NCBI RefSeq assembly: GCF_000399665.1
Contig: NZ_KB976986.1
Coordinates: 2,169,555 to 2,233,554 of the forward strand
DNA: 64,000 nt
Origin: Acinetobacter calcoaceticus ANC 3811
GTDB taxonomy: Bacteria; Pseudomonadota; Gammaproteobacteria; Pseudomonadales; Moraxellaceae
Direction: 5' to 3'
Part shown: positions 49,221 to 56,745 of the stretch, one piece after another
Numbering within the stretch: the first letter of the stretch is position 1
Layout: each line of letters starts with the position of its first letter
The notes under the pieces: model-generated
What the model saw: only the letters and a program-made list of their open reading frames with translations
Databases searched by the model: none
Told to the model about the DNA's origin: nothing
Program-made: the position numbers and the translations under genes

Positions 49221-50093
49221 TTATTTTGGTAGTTTTGATTTCATATACTCTTCGGCTACATTGAGTACATACTCTTGGCAAGCCTCTCCTGTACCAGGGT
49301 CATAAGCTCCGTTATTCGTAATATTATTAGATAAGATTCGAATTCCTAGAAAAGGAACATTCAACTGACTTGCGATTTGGGCAACTGACGCTGCTTCCAT
49401 TTCCTCAACTGAAGTGCCATAACGTTGGTGGAAAAATTGAATACGATCAAGTTCGTTATTCCAAACATCTGCTGAACCAATTGTTCCCTCAACCACCTCA
49501 CCTTTGTCATAACGGACTTTATGTGCCGCCATTAATAGCTCTTGATCACCTTCAAATTTGCGTATTGCAATCGGTTCCGGATCAGACTCATCTGTTGGCA
49601 AAACATCAAAAGCTTCAACCCAAGTGAGTGAATTTGACCCAGCACCCAATGGCTGTTTAGGGGTTCTAAATGCACCAATATTGGTCGCATATTTTCCTAA
49701 AACAATATCGTAAACGTGTAGATCTGGGTCGTGCCCACCGGCTGTTCCCTGATTAATGATCGCAATCGGTTTATAACGCTCGATAGCTAAAGCAGTTGCC
49801 GCAGCTGAGTTACTCATACCCATGCGAGTTTTAGAGATAATCATTGGATAACCGTTATAGGTACCCTTCCAGAACTTCCACCCACCAATTTCTTCAACAG
49901 TCTTATTCTCTAATTTTGAAGCCATTCTTTCCGATTCTACTGGCAAAGCACCCTGAATAATAATCGGCTGTAGTTTCTGTTTTTGTTCCTGAACGGTTGG
50001 TGTTTGTGCAACAGAAGAATCGTCATTATTGCATCCGACTAAAAATAAGGCACTACATAAACTGATTACGCCAAAAGCACATTTAAATTGCAT
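49221..50093 (-). CDS. Nucleosidase-like (MTAN/PNP fold) lipoprotein
   Basis: A 290-residue protein with a lipobox LVGC (Cys21) and the nucleoside phosphorylase/hydrolase fold. The MTAN landmarks are NQGTAGG near residue 114 and VEEMEAAS with E233, which aligns with E. coli E174; E53 aligns with E12. At the position of the catalytic Asp197 there is Asn256 (ILSNNITNNG). Asn there is typical of purine nucleoside phosphorylases acting on 6-oxopurines, so adenine-nucleoside cleavage should not be assumed. The lipid anchor puts it outside the cytoplasm. Confidence 0.83.
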   Translation of the reverse strand: MQFKCAFGVISLCSALFLVGCNNDDSSVAQTPTVQEQKQKLQPIIIQGALPVESERMASKLENKTVEEIGGWKFWKGTYNGYPMIISKTRMGMSNSAAATALAIERYKPIAIINQGTAGGHDPDLHVYDIVLGKYATNIGAFRTPKQPLGAGSNSLTWVEAFDVLPTDESDPEPIAIRKFEGDQELLMAAHKVRYDKGEVVEGTIGSADVWNNELDRIQFFHQRYGTSVEEMEAASVAQIASQLNVPFLGIRILSNNITNNGAYDPGTGEACQEYVLNVAEEYMKSKLPK

Positions 50094-50202
50094 TTTTTAC
50101 CCTTTCTTTTTAAAAAGTGTAAAGTAGCAATCTACATGCCAATTTCAAGTTTAGCTTTGTTATTATAATTCAGTAATTTAATTTTTTATTTTAACCAGAC
50201 AA

Positions 50203-50230
50203 TAAAAAACCCGACTTAAAGTCGGGCTCT
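50203..50230 (-). terminator. Terminator after apbC
   Basis: CCCGAC (50210-50215) pairs with GTCGGG (50221-50226) around TTAAA; the minus-strand transcript continues into six T. It lies just beyond the apbC stop. Confidence 0.83.
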
Positions 50231-50236
50231 AATAAA

Positions 50237-51427
50237 TTAAAAAATCCGCTTGTCATCACGTGTACGTTGAGGAATTTTTTCAATCTGTTCCCACATAACT
50301 TTAGCAATATCAATATAACTATCAGCTGCATCATCCATTGCTACAACACTTGGTTTACCCTGATCAGCATGCTCACGGATCTGAGCGTTTAAAGGTAAAC
50401 GACCTAACAATGGAATGTGGTACTGCTCAGAGAGCTTATCACCGCCACCAATACCAAAAATTTGTTCTTCATGACCACAGTTAGAGCAAATATGGGTCGA
50501 CATGTTCTCAACAACACCTAATACCGGAATGCCAACTTTGTTAAATAACTCAATTCCTTTTGTAGCATCTAGTAAGGCAACATTTTGTGGTGTAGTCACA
50601 ATGATTGAACCAGTCACTGGAATACGCTGAGCAAGCGTGAGTTGAATATCACCAGTACCCGGTGGCATATCAATCATGAGTACATCTAAATCAGGCCAAA
50701 GCGTTTGATTAAACAATTGCATTAAAGCACCCGTTGCCTTTGGCCCACGCCACGCAACAGGTGTGTTGTTATCACCAGTTAAATGTCCAATCGATAAAAC
50801 TGCCATTCCATAAGCATCTAAAGGCACGAAATTTTCACTTTCAATAAGAGGTGTTTTGCCTGCATTGCCTAACATTGTTGGAATACTTGGGCCATAGATA
50901 TCAGCATCCAAAACCCCAACCTTAAGTCCCATTTTTTGCAAAGCAAGTGCTAAATTAACAGTAGTTGTCGATTTACCAACGCCACCCTTTCCAGATGAAA
51001 CTAAAATAACATGCTTAATGCGCGGATGAAGTGGAACATCTCTTTGTTGAGGAGCAGCTTTTTGAATAGGAGGATTATTCGGATCAGGTTCTGATTTAGC
51101 TGATGCATCTAGCACAGGCGGTAAATTTGAACCTTCTTGTGTAGGGCGCTTCTGCTGAACTACATGCAGGTTTAATTCTTCAATACCACACTTTTCTAAA
51201 GCACCCACCAAATCATCATGAATTTGTTGCAAGTGCTCTTTTTCATCAGGAAAGGTATTAATGGTGAGTTGTAATACTCGACCTTGAACTTGTAGCTGAC
51301 TAATGCGCTCTTTTAAAGCATCTTTTGAATGCGGTAGTAAATAATTTTGGAGTACGGTTTGGATTTCATCTTCTTTCACTTCTTGTGCAGGTGAAAAAAC
51401 AGACTTCAATGAAGAAAGCCAAGACAT
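50237..51427 (-). CDS. apbC: Iron-sulfur cluster carrier ATPase Mrp/ApbC
   Basis: P-loop ATPase that carries Fe-S clusters to apo-proteins. The 396 residues have an N-terminal DUF59-like domain (about 20-90), a Pro/Gln-rich linker, the deviant Walker A SSGKGGVGKSTT near residue 145, MIDMPPGTGD, and the cluster-binding CSNC near residue 315. It lies downstream of the hydrophilin gene on the same strand, with a nested inverted repeat in the gap. Divergent metG-apbC neighbourhoods are frequent in gammaproteobacteria. Confidence 0.95.
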   Translation of the reverse strand: MSWLSSLKSVFSPAQEVKEDEIQTVLQNYLLPHSKDALKERISQLQVQGRVLQLTINTFPDEKEHLQQIHDDLVGALEKCGIEELNLHVVQQKRPTQEGSNLPPVLDASAKSEPDPNNPPIQKAAPQQRDVPLHPRIKHVILVSSGKGGVGKSTTTVNLALALQKMGLKVGVLDADIYGPSIPTMLGNAGKTPLIESENFVPLDAYGMAVLSIGHLTGDNNTPVAWRGPKATGALMQLFNQTLWPDLDVLMIDMPPGTGDIQLTLAQRIPVTGSIIVTTPQNVALLDATKGIELFNKVGIPVLGVVENMSTHICSNCGHEEQIFGIGGGDKLSEQYHIPLLGRLPLNAQIREHADQGKPSVVAMDDAADSYIDIAKVMWEQIEKIPQRTRDDKRIF

Positions 51428-51485
51428 ATTGTTTACTCCAAAAACAGATCATTACAGCTTAATGGAGATAGTGTAACAGTATTGG

Positions 51486-51555
51486 TCCGCACTCGCTCAC
51501 CTTGGGATGAATAATTACTCACTTACAATCTCATCTTTTAGGTCAGGAGTGCGGA
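51486..51555 (-). promoter_or_regulatory. Nested inverted repeat between the hydrophilin gene and apbC
   Basis: Three nested arms can pair: 51486-51494 with 51547-51555 (9/9), 51497-51502 with 51540-51545 (5/6), and 51506-51510 with 51531-51535 (5/5). They would form one long hairpin in RNA, ending 58 bases before the apbC ATG and beginning 17 bases after the hydrophilin stop. It could be an apbC leader structure, a processing site or a 3' end. I know no riboswitch of this form. Confidence 0.5.
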
Positions 51556-51572
51556 TTTTAGTTTAGATCAGC

Positions 51573-52073
51573 TTATTCAGCAGAATCATGGTTTTTCAAT
51601 TTATTTAACTTATCAGTTGCTGTTTTCTTCAACTCGTCAAATTTTGCTGTTGCTTGAGTTTTTAACTCATCAAATTTTGTTGCAGCCTCATCTTTTAGCT
51701 CTGCTGCCTTAGCTTTGGCATCATCAAGTTTATGGCTTGCCTCAGTACGTAAATGATCGAACTTGTCTTGCAGAGTGTGCTGAGCATCTTCAAGTTTGCC
51801 TTTCAAATCACTTGCTTTATCTTCAACCGCCTCTTTACCAGCAGCTTGTTTCTCTTTTACATTTTCCTTTAAATCATCCAAAGCTTTTTCGCCTTGAGCT
51901 TTTGCATCTGCCGCTTTTGCCTTTAATTCGTCTACTGTATCTTCAACAGCTTCTTTACCCGCAGCTTGTTTAGCTTTTACGGTTTCTTTTAAATCATCCA
52001 AAGCTTTTTCACCTTGAACTTTTGCATCTGCCGCTTTTGCCTTTAAATCATCTAATTTATTTTCAGTAGTCAT
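51573..52073 (-). CDS. LEA-like hydrophilin
   Basis: A 166-residue, very hydrophilic, helical protein rich in K, A, D and E, with no Cys, Trp or Pro. Two 40-residue units (8-47 and 48-87) are 34/40 identical. The C-terminal third contains 11-residue repeats of the type ATKFDELKTQA, like group 3 LEA proteins. There is no signal peptide. Such proteins protect against drying in other organisms, and hydrophilins have been linked to desiccation tolerance in A. baumannii. The role here is an inference. An ACGAGGATAAC ribosome site precedes ATG. Confidence 0.8.
   Translation of the reverse strand: MTTENKLDDLKAKAADAKVQGEKALDDLKETVKAKQAAGKEAVEDTVDELKAKAADAKAQGEKALDDLKENVKEKQAAGKEAVEDKASDLKGKLEDAQHTLQDKFDHLRTEASHKLDDAKAKAAELKDEAATKFDELKTQATAKFDELKKTATDKLNKLKNHDSAE
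51813..52052 (-). repeat. 120-bp tandem duplication inside the hydrophilin gene
   Basis: Two in-frame 120-bp units (51933-52052 and 51813-51932) encode near-identical 40-residue segments, each with KALDDLKE and KQAAGKEAVED. Copy number could vary between strains. Confidence 0.85.
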
Positions 52074-52278
52074 CGTTGTTATCCTCGTAGTTAATTAAAA
52101 AATTACCTGAATAAGTTATTAGTTATACATCGTTATGGCTTGTTTTCTGACCGTAACTGCAATTTGAAACAAAGACAATACAGGAAGATTCAAATATTTT
52201 TCGATTTGTTTATCTGTTCTAAAGAGAAATAACTTCCCCATTAAAAACCGATTTTTACAAATACTCATTGTTACCCAA

Positions 52279-52476
52279 CAAAGATTATTATCCCGCCACT
52301 CAAGCACAGCTCTCGTCTTGCGCTCGGGCAAAGATTATTAACCTTTGCTTATCCCACCACTCAAGCTTAGCTCTCGTCTTGCAGTCGGACAAAGATTATT
52401 AACTTTTGCTTATCCCACCACTCAAGCACAGCTCTCGCCTTGCACTTGGACAAAGATTATTAACCTTTGCTTATCC
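52279..52476. repeat. 61-bp tandem repeat array before metG
   Basis: The unit starts CAAAGATTATTAACCTTTG and recurs at 52279 (shortened by 11 bp), 52329, 52390 and 52451 (partial, to 52476). Spacing is 50, 61 and 61 bp. Each full unit begins with a 19-bp near-palindrome (CAAAG ... CTTTG) followed by CTTATCCCACCACTCAAGC and a CTCTCGTCTTGC segment. It fills the divergent gap between the hydrophilin gene and metG. The whole unit repeats, so it is not a CRISPR. Confidence 0.88.
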
Positions 52477-52522
52477 TCGCTCATCAGTTAAAATCTTCCA
52501 CCTTATAAATACGAATGAGAGA

Positions 52523-54598
52523 ATGAAATCCGTGCGTAAAATTTTAGTCACTAATGCCCTTCCTTACGCTAATGGTCCAATTCATATGGGTCATTTACTC
52601 GGTTACATCCAGGCAGATATCTGGGTTCGTGCCATGCGGGCAATGGGTCATGATGTGACTTATGTATGTGCGGATGATGCTCATGGTACTGCCATCATGC
52701 TACGTGCTGAGGCAAACGGTATTAGCCCAGAAGAGCAAATTGCGAATGTTCAAAAAGAACATATTCGTGATTTTGATGGCTTCGGTGTACATTTCGATCA
52801 CTATGATTCAACTCATAGCGATGCCAATAAAGCACGTTCAACAGATATCTATATTAAAAACCGTGAAGCTGGAAATATTGCAGTTCGTCCTGTAACTCAA
52901 TTATTTGACCCAGAAAAAGGCATGTTCTTGTCTGACCGTTTCATTAAAGGTACATGCCCAAAATGTAAGTCAGAAGACCAATACGGCGACTCATGTGAAG
53001 TTTGCGGTACAACTTATAATGCAACTGAGTTACTTAACCCACGTTCAACGTTAAGTGGCGCAACACCAGTTGAAAAATCTTCAGATCACTATTTCTTTAA
53101 ATTACCGAACTTTGCTGAATATTTACAGAAATGGACCCGTGATGAAGGTCGCTTACCTGTTTCAATTGCAAACAAACTTGATGAATGGTTTGAATCTGGT
53201 TTAGCAGATTGGGATATTTCTCGTGACGCGCCATATTTTGGTTTTGAAATTCCAGATGCACCAAATAAATACTTCTATGTTTGGGTAGATGCACCTATCG
53301 GTTATATGTCTAGTTTTGAAAACTACATCAAAACTAAACGTCCAGATTTAAACTTTGATGATTTCTGGAAAAAAGACAGCCAAAACGATGTTTACCATTT
53401 CATTGGTAAAGACATTGTTTATTTCCATGCCTTGTTCTGGCCTGCAATGTTAGATGGCGCAAACTATCGCACTCCAACTGGTCTTTTTGTAAATGGTTTC
53501 TTAACTGTGAACGGACAAAAAATGTCTAAGTCTCGCGGTACTTTTATTAAAGCAGAGACTTATTTACAGCATTTAAACCCAGAATATTTACGTTACTACT
53601 TTGCATCTAAACTTTCAGATAAAGTTGAAGACTCTGATTTAAATCTTGATGATTTTATTCAAAAAGTAAACTCTGACTTAGTTGGTAAAGTCGTCAATAT
53701 TGCTAGCCGTTGCGCTAAATTTATCAATAGTAGCTTCAACAATACTTTATCTGCTGAATGCGCAGAACCTGAATTGGTACAAAGCTTTATTGATGCAGGC
53801 GATTCAATCGCTAGCGCATATGAAGCACGTGAATTCTCAATGGCTATTCGTGAAATTATGGCGCTTGCTGACCGTGCAAACCAATATATTGACGAGAAAA
53901 AACCATGGGCTCTTGCTAAACAAGAAGGTCAAGAGCAACAAGTTCTTGATGTGTGCTCAGTCGGTATCAACTTGTTCCGTCAATTAGCGGTGTACTTAGC
54001 TCCTGTTCTTCCAACTTTGGCGGAGCAAGTTCAAGGTTTCTTAAAACTTGAAAGCTTTAATTTCGAGTCACGTAAACAAATTCTTGTAAGCCATGAAATT
54101 GCGCAGTTCCAACCGCTCATGCAACGTGTTGATCCAAAAGCTGTTGCTGCAATGGTTGATGCATCTAAAGAGTCTTTAGGTACTCCTGCTCCAGAAGCAA
54201 CTAAAGCAACGGCGAAAAAGGACAAATCTGCTGAGAAAAAAGCAGCTCCTGCTCCAGCAGTAGGTGAAGCAGAAATCATTGGTATTGAAGATTTCTTAAA
54301 AGTTGACTTGCGTGTTGCTCAGGTCGTTGAAGCAGGTACTGTGGAAGGTTCGGATAAATTACTTCAACTTACTTTAGACGTTGGCGAAGCTGAACCACGT
54401 AATGTATTCAGTGGTATTCGTAGCCAATACGCACCAGAAGACTTAAAAGGCAAATTGGTCATTATGGTTGCTAACCTTGCGCCACGTAAAATGCGTTTCG
54501 GTATTTCAAACGGAATGGTACTTGCTGCTGGAAATGGTGAAGGTATTTTCATTATTTCTCCAGATACCGGCGCGAAACCAGGCGATAAAGTTTCATAA
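52523..54598 (+). CDS. metG: Methionine--tRNA ligase
   Basis: Charges tRNA-Met. From ATG 52523 it has 691 residues. Motifs are the HIGH-like [11 protein letters not shown] near residue 13, a zinc knuckle ([17 protein letters not shown]) near 145-161, KMSKSRG near residue 335, and a C-terminal EMAP-type tRNA-binding domain after an Ala/Lys-rich linker. GTG 52532 fits the ribosome site GAGAG equally well. An ATG at 52406 lies inside the tandem repeats and is rejected. Confidence 0.96.
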   Translation: MKSVRKILVTNALPYANGPIHMGHLLGYIQADIWVRAMRAMGHDVTYVCADDAHGTAIMLRAEANGISPEEQIANVQKEHIRDFDGFGVHFDHYDSTHSDANKARSTDIYIKNREAGNIAVRPVTQLFDPEKGMFLSDRFIKGTCPKCKSEDQYGDSCEVCGTTYNATELLNPRSTLSGATPVEKSSDHYFFKLPNFAEYLQKWTRDEGRLPVSIANKLDEWFESGLADWDISRDAPYFGFEIPDAPNKYFYVWVDAPIGYMSSFENYIKTKRPDLNFDDFWKKDSQNDVYHFIGKDIVYFHALFWPAMLDGANYRTPTGLFVNGFLTVNGQKMSKSRGTFIKAETYLQHLNPEYLRYYFASKLSDKVEDSDLNLDDFIQKVNSDLVGKVVNIASRCAKFINSSFNNTLSAECAEPELVQSFIDAGDSIASAYEAREFSMAIREIMALADRANQYIDEKKPWALAKQEGQEQQVLDVCSVGINLFRQLAVYLAPVLPTLAEQVQGFLKLESFNFESRKQILVSHEIAQFQPLMQRVDPKAVAAMVDASKESLGTPAPEATKATAKKDKSAEKKAAPAPAVGEAEIIGIEDFLKVDLRVAQVVEAGTVEGSDKLLQLTLDVGEAEPRNVFSGIRSQYAPEDLKGKLVIMVANLAPRKMRFGISNGMVLAAGNGEGIFIISPDTGAKPGDKVS

Positions 54599-54609
54599 TC
54601 AGCCTTAAT

Positions 54610-54639
54610 AAAAAAGCTTCCTAAATTGGAAGCTTTTTT
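54610..54639. terminator. Bidirectional terminator
   Basis: A6-GCTTCC pairs with GGAAGC-T6 (54610-54621 with 54628-54639) around TAAATT. It ends metG and may also serve the EF-hand lipoprotein on the other strand. Confidence 0.9.
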
Positions 54640-54706
54640 ATTTTATAAATATCAGAACTGAGTGAATCAAAGTATTAAATAAATTTAGAAAGCGAGTGCT
54701 TTCAAA

Positions 54707-55042
54707 TTATGACCACGGCCACCCTTCACAAGGATTATTAAATAAAACATGTATGTTTCCTAACTCCTCATTTGTTAAATAACCATTCTTATTTTCATCT
54801 AGATAATGAAATAGCTCTGTTTGCTTGTTTTCACCTTGAAAACGTTTATCGCTCGGCCAGTTGTAAGGATAGAAATCTTCAACACGTTGAAATTCTTTTA
54901 GGCTGTACATGCCATCATGATTTAAATCATATTTTTCCTGAAAAAGCTCCCAATCTAAAGAAGCAGGTTCACATGCACTTACCATATTCAAAATACAGTA
55001 AGTTGCACATCCAGCAAGTAACTTAATAGTTAGATTGCTCAT
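54707..55042 (-). CDS. EF-hand lipoprotein
   Basis: A 111-residue protein from ATG 55042, chosen because it starts a signal sequence (IKLLAGCATYCILNMVSAC). The lipobox is VSAC with Cys24. Two EF-hand loops are clear: DLNHDGMYSLKE (39-50) and DENKNGYLTNEE (82-93), both with residues suited to calcium. An aromatic stretch lies between them. Its start overlaps the upstream 62-residue lipoprotein by 20 bp. A calcium-responsive envelope role is an inference. Confidence 0.78.
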   Translation of the reverse strand: MSNLTIKLLAGCATYCILNMVSACEPASLDWELFQEKYDLNHDGMYSLKEFQRVEDFYPYNWPSDKRFQGENKQTELFHYLDENKNGYLTNEELGNIHVLFNNPCEGWPWS

Positions 55043-55211
55043 GATTATTCGCTTGTATATCGGAAATTTTGTAATCCTTTTCATGAACAGGAGTACCAAC
55101 AATACTCATGGTCCGCTCATTTGCCGGTGGTTGCTTGCTCATCGTTCTCATCTCACATCCTGTAGTTAAGATGAGAAAAACTACAGAAATGCTCACCATT
55201 AGTTTTTTCAT
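55023..55211 (-). CDS. Small lipoprotein
   Basis: A 62-residue protein: MKK start, hydrophobic stretch (4-15), lipobox-like LTTGC with Cys19, then a short polar chain. AATGAGGATC gives a ribosome site. No conserved domain is recognised. It is the first of a two-gene unit with the EF-hand lipoprotein, with which it overlaps in a different frame. Confidence 0.75.
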   Translation of the reverse strand: MKKLMVSISVVFLILTTGCEMRTMSKQPPANERTMSIVGTPVHEKDYKISDIQANNHEQSNY

Positions 55212-55315
55212 AGCGTGATCCTCATTTCTTTTTGTTTTATTTATTAAGTTACCACTTTTAAAGTGTTTAAGTGCTAAAAAAGATATTTCAATTTGTATAT
55301 ATTTTACGCAAAAAT

Positions 55316-55342
55316 AAAGCCAGACTATAAATAGCTGGCTTT
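55316..55342 (-). terminator. Terminator after the LysE-type gene
   Basis: AAAGCCAG (55316-55323) pairs with CTGGCTTT (55335-55342), with CTAT/ATAG pairing inside. On the minus strand it runs into TTATTTTT. Confidence 0.8.
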
Positions 55343-55373
55343 GGATTTTTTAGATATTGTAATTAAAGACTTA

Positions 55374-55997
55374 TTATTTGAAGAAAATTAACTTTAAGCC
55401 TAATAAACTCACAATACTTCCAGCAACTCGGTCAACGCCAGTTTTTGCTTTTAAGTACATTGTTCTAGGCTTCTCTGAAGATAACAGCATTGCCACACAT
55501 GAGTACCAACCAGCATCAATCATAAAACAAATCACTGGTAATGCGACGTAGTAATAATTTGGGATTTCTTTTGGCAACAAAGCAGTAAATACACTCGCTA
55601 GAACGACTGCAATTTTCGGATTACTTAACTGAGTAATCAAACCATATCGATATGCTTGTTTATAAGTCATTTTCGATTTTGCATCGTTTTCAACTGCAAT
55701 TGGTTCTTTGGCATGTTTAATAATTTTAAAAGCAAGCCATAGTAAATAAAGCCCACCACCGATTTTTAAAATCAAATATGCAGAAGGCACTGCCAATAAA
55801 ACTGCTTGTAACCCCATAACAGCTAATAGGCCAAACAGAGCTGCGCCTGTCCCCGTCCCTAATGCTGTAAACAAACCATGTTTACGTGATTTAGAAATTG
55901 AATTTTGCGCTACATAAATAAAGCTTGGCCCAGGACTTATTGCTCCAAGCATCAATGCCATCGCAATTGAAAAAAGAGGAATAAGGGACTCAAACAT
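55374..55997 (-). CDS. LysE family translocator
   Basis: A 207-residue inner membrane protein with about six helices, the SPGPSFIYVAQNS signature near residue 21, and QLSNPKIAVVLAS near residue 122. Relatives export amino acids; the substrate is unknown. It is divergent from the TetR-MFS-HlyD operon across 178 bp, which holds the operator at 56121. It could be part of the same response. Confidence 0.87.
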   Translation of the reverse strand: MFESLIPLFSIAMALMLGAISPGPSFIYVAQNSISKSRKHGLFTALGTGTGAALFGLLAVMGLQAVLLAVPSAYLILKIGGGLYLLWLAFKIIKHAKEPIAVENDAKSKMTYKQAYRYGLITQLSNPKIAVVLASVFTALLPKEIPNYYYVALPVICFMIDAGWYSCVAMLLSSEKPRTMYLKAKTGVDRVAGSIVSLLGLKLIFFK

Positions 55998-56120
55998 TGT
56001 ATTGACCTAGCATCACGCAATTGCGCGGTATTCTAGCAGCTTTTTATGACGCATATAAAAATGCAGAAGATATAAATAATGAAAATTGAATTTTCATGTT
56101 TTTACAATTTATATCTTCAC

Positions 56121-56140
56121 AACGGACAAAAATGTCCGTT
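56121..56140. promoter_or_regulatory. Operator-like palindrome for the TetR-type regulator
   Basis: AACGGACA (56121-56128) and TGTCCGTT (56133-56140) form a perfect 8-bp dyad with an AAAA centre, 35 bp before the tetR-type start. The overlapping TTCACA and TAAATA strings are a weak promoter candidate. Size and place fit autoregulation by the neighbouring regulator. Confidence 0.65.
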
Positions 56141-56175
56141 AAATATATAACCTTTGAAACTCCCCAATCGATGAC

Positions 56176-56745
56176 ATGAGTAAACGTCAAAAAATTGCTG
56201 CCCATAATCGGGATGAATTACTCAATGCAGCCGAAGAATGTTTTCGTATTCATGGCATTAATGTCCCTTTACAAGTTGTGATTGACCACGCTGGTGTTGG
56301 CCGAGCAACGTTTTATCGTAACTTTGGTGATCGCAAGGCTTTAATTAGCGCGCTTTTAGAACATGCGATTACACAGTTAGAGCAAAAAGCAGCTCATTTT
56401 CAACAATTCGAGGACGGTTTATTTCGTTTAATTGAAGGACATATTGGGCAACTTCCTAAACTCGCAATTTTGCAAGATTTTTGGAGAGTCATTGATCGAC
56501 AAGACCCAATTATGTTAAAAATTTATGAACGGCGAAATAATGCACTTAACCCACTGATTGAAAATGCGATAGAACAAAAATTGTGCCGAGCTGATTTCAC
56601 TGCCGATGACTATGCAATGGTCACTGCAATGTTGGGTTCTTCATTTCAAGGACATGAGCCAGAAGAACAGACTCGCTTAGCAAAACGAGCAATTGAATTA
56701 CTATTTCATGGTATTCAAATACAAAAAATTCGAGGGATAGAATGA
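56176..56745 (+). CDS. TetR-family regulator of the adjacent efflux operon
   Basis: A 189-residue regulator with an N-terminal HTH (about 12-57, including VVIDHAGVGRATFYRNFGDR) and a helical ligand domain. It overlaps the MFS gene by 4 bp and shares its transcript, so it probably represses itself and the exporter. A palindrome at 56121-56140 is the likely operator. Confidence 0.9.
   Translation: MSKRQKIAAHNRDELLNAAEECFRIHGINVPLQVVIDHAGVGRATFYRNFGDRKALISALLEHAITQLEQKAAHFQQFEDGLFRLIEGHIGQLPKLAILQDFWRVIDRQDPIMLKIYERRNNALNPLIENAIEQKLCRADFTADDYAMVTAMLGSSFQGHEPEEQTRLAKRAIELLFHGIQIQKIRGIE

Noticed and set aside
52119..52331. Minus-strand 70-codon ORF upstream of the hydrophilin
   Set aside because: It runs into the tandem repeat, has no ribosome site and no recognisable composition or motif.
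52279..52476. Regular repeats that at first resemble a CRISPR array
   Set aside because: The whole 61-bp unit repeats, including the part that would be spacer, and no cas gene is near. It is a simple tandem repeat.
52406..52522. Longer metG starting at ATG 52406
   Set aside because: The extra 39 residues are encoded by the tandem repeats and match nothing in MetG N-termini; the family start lies at 52523 or 52532.
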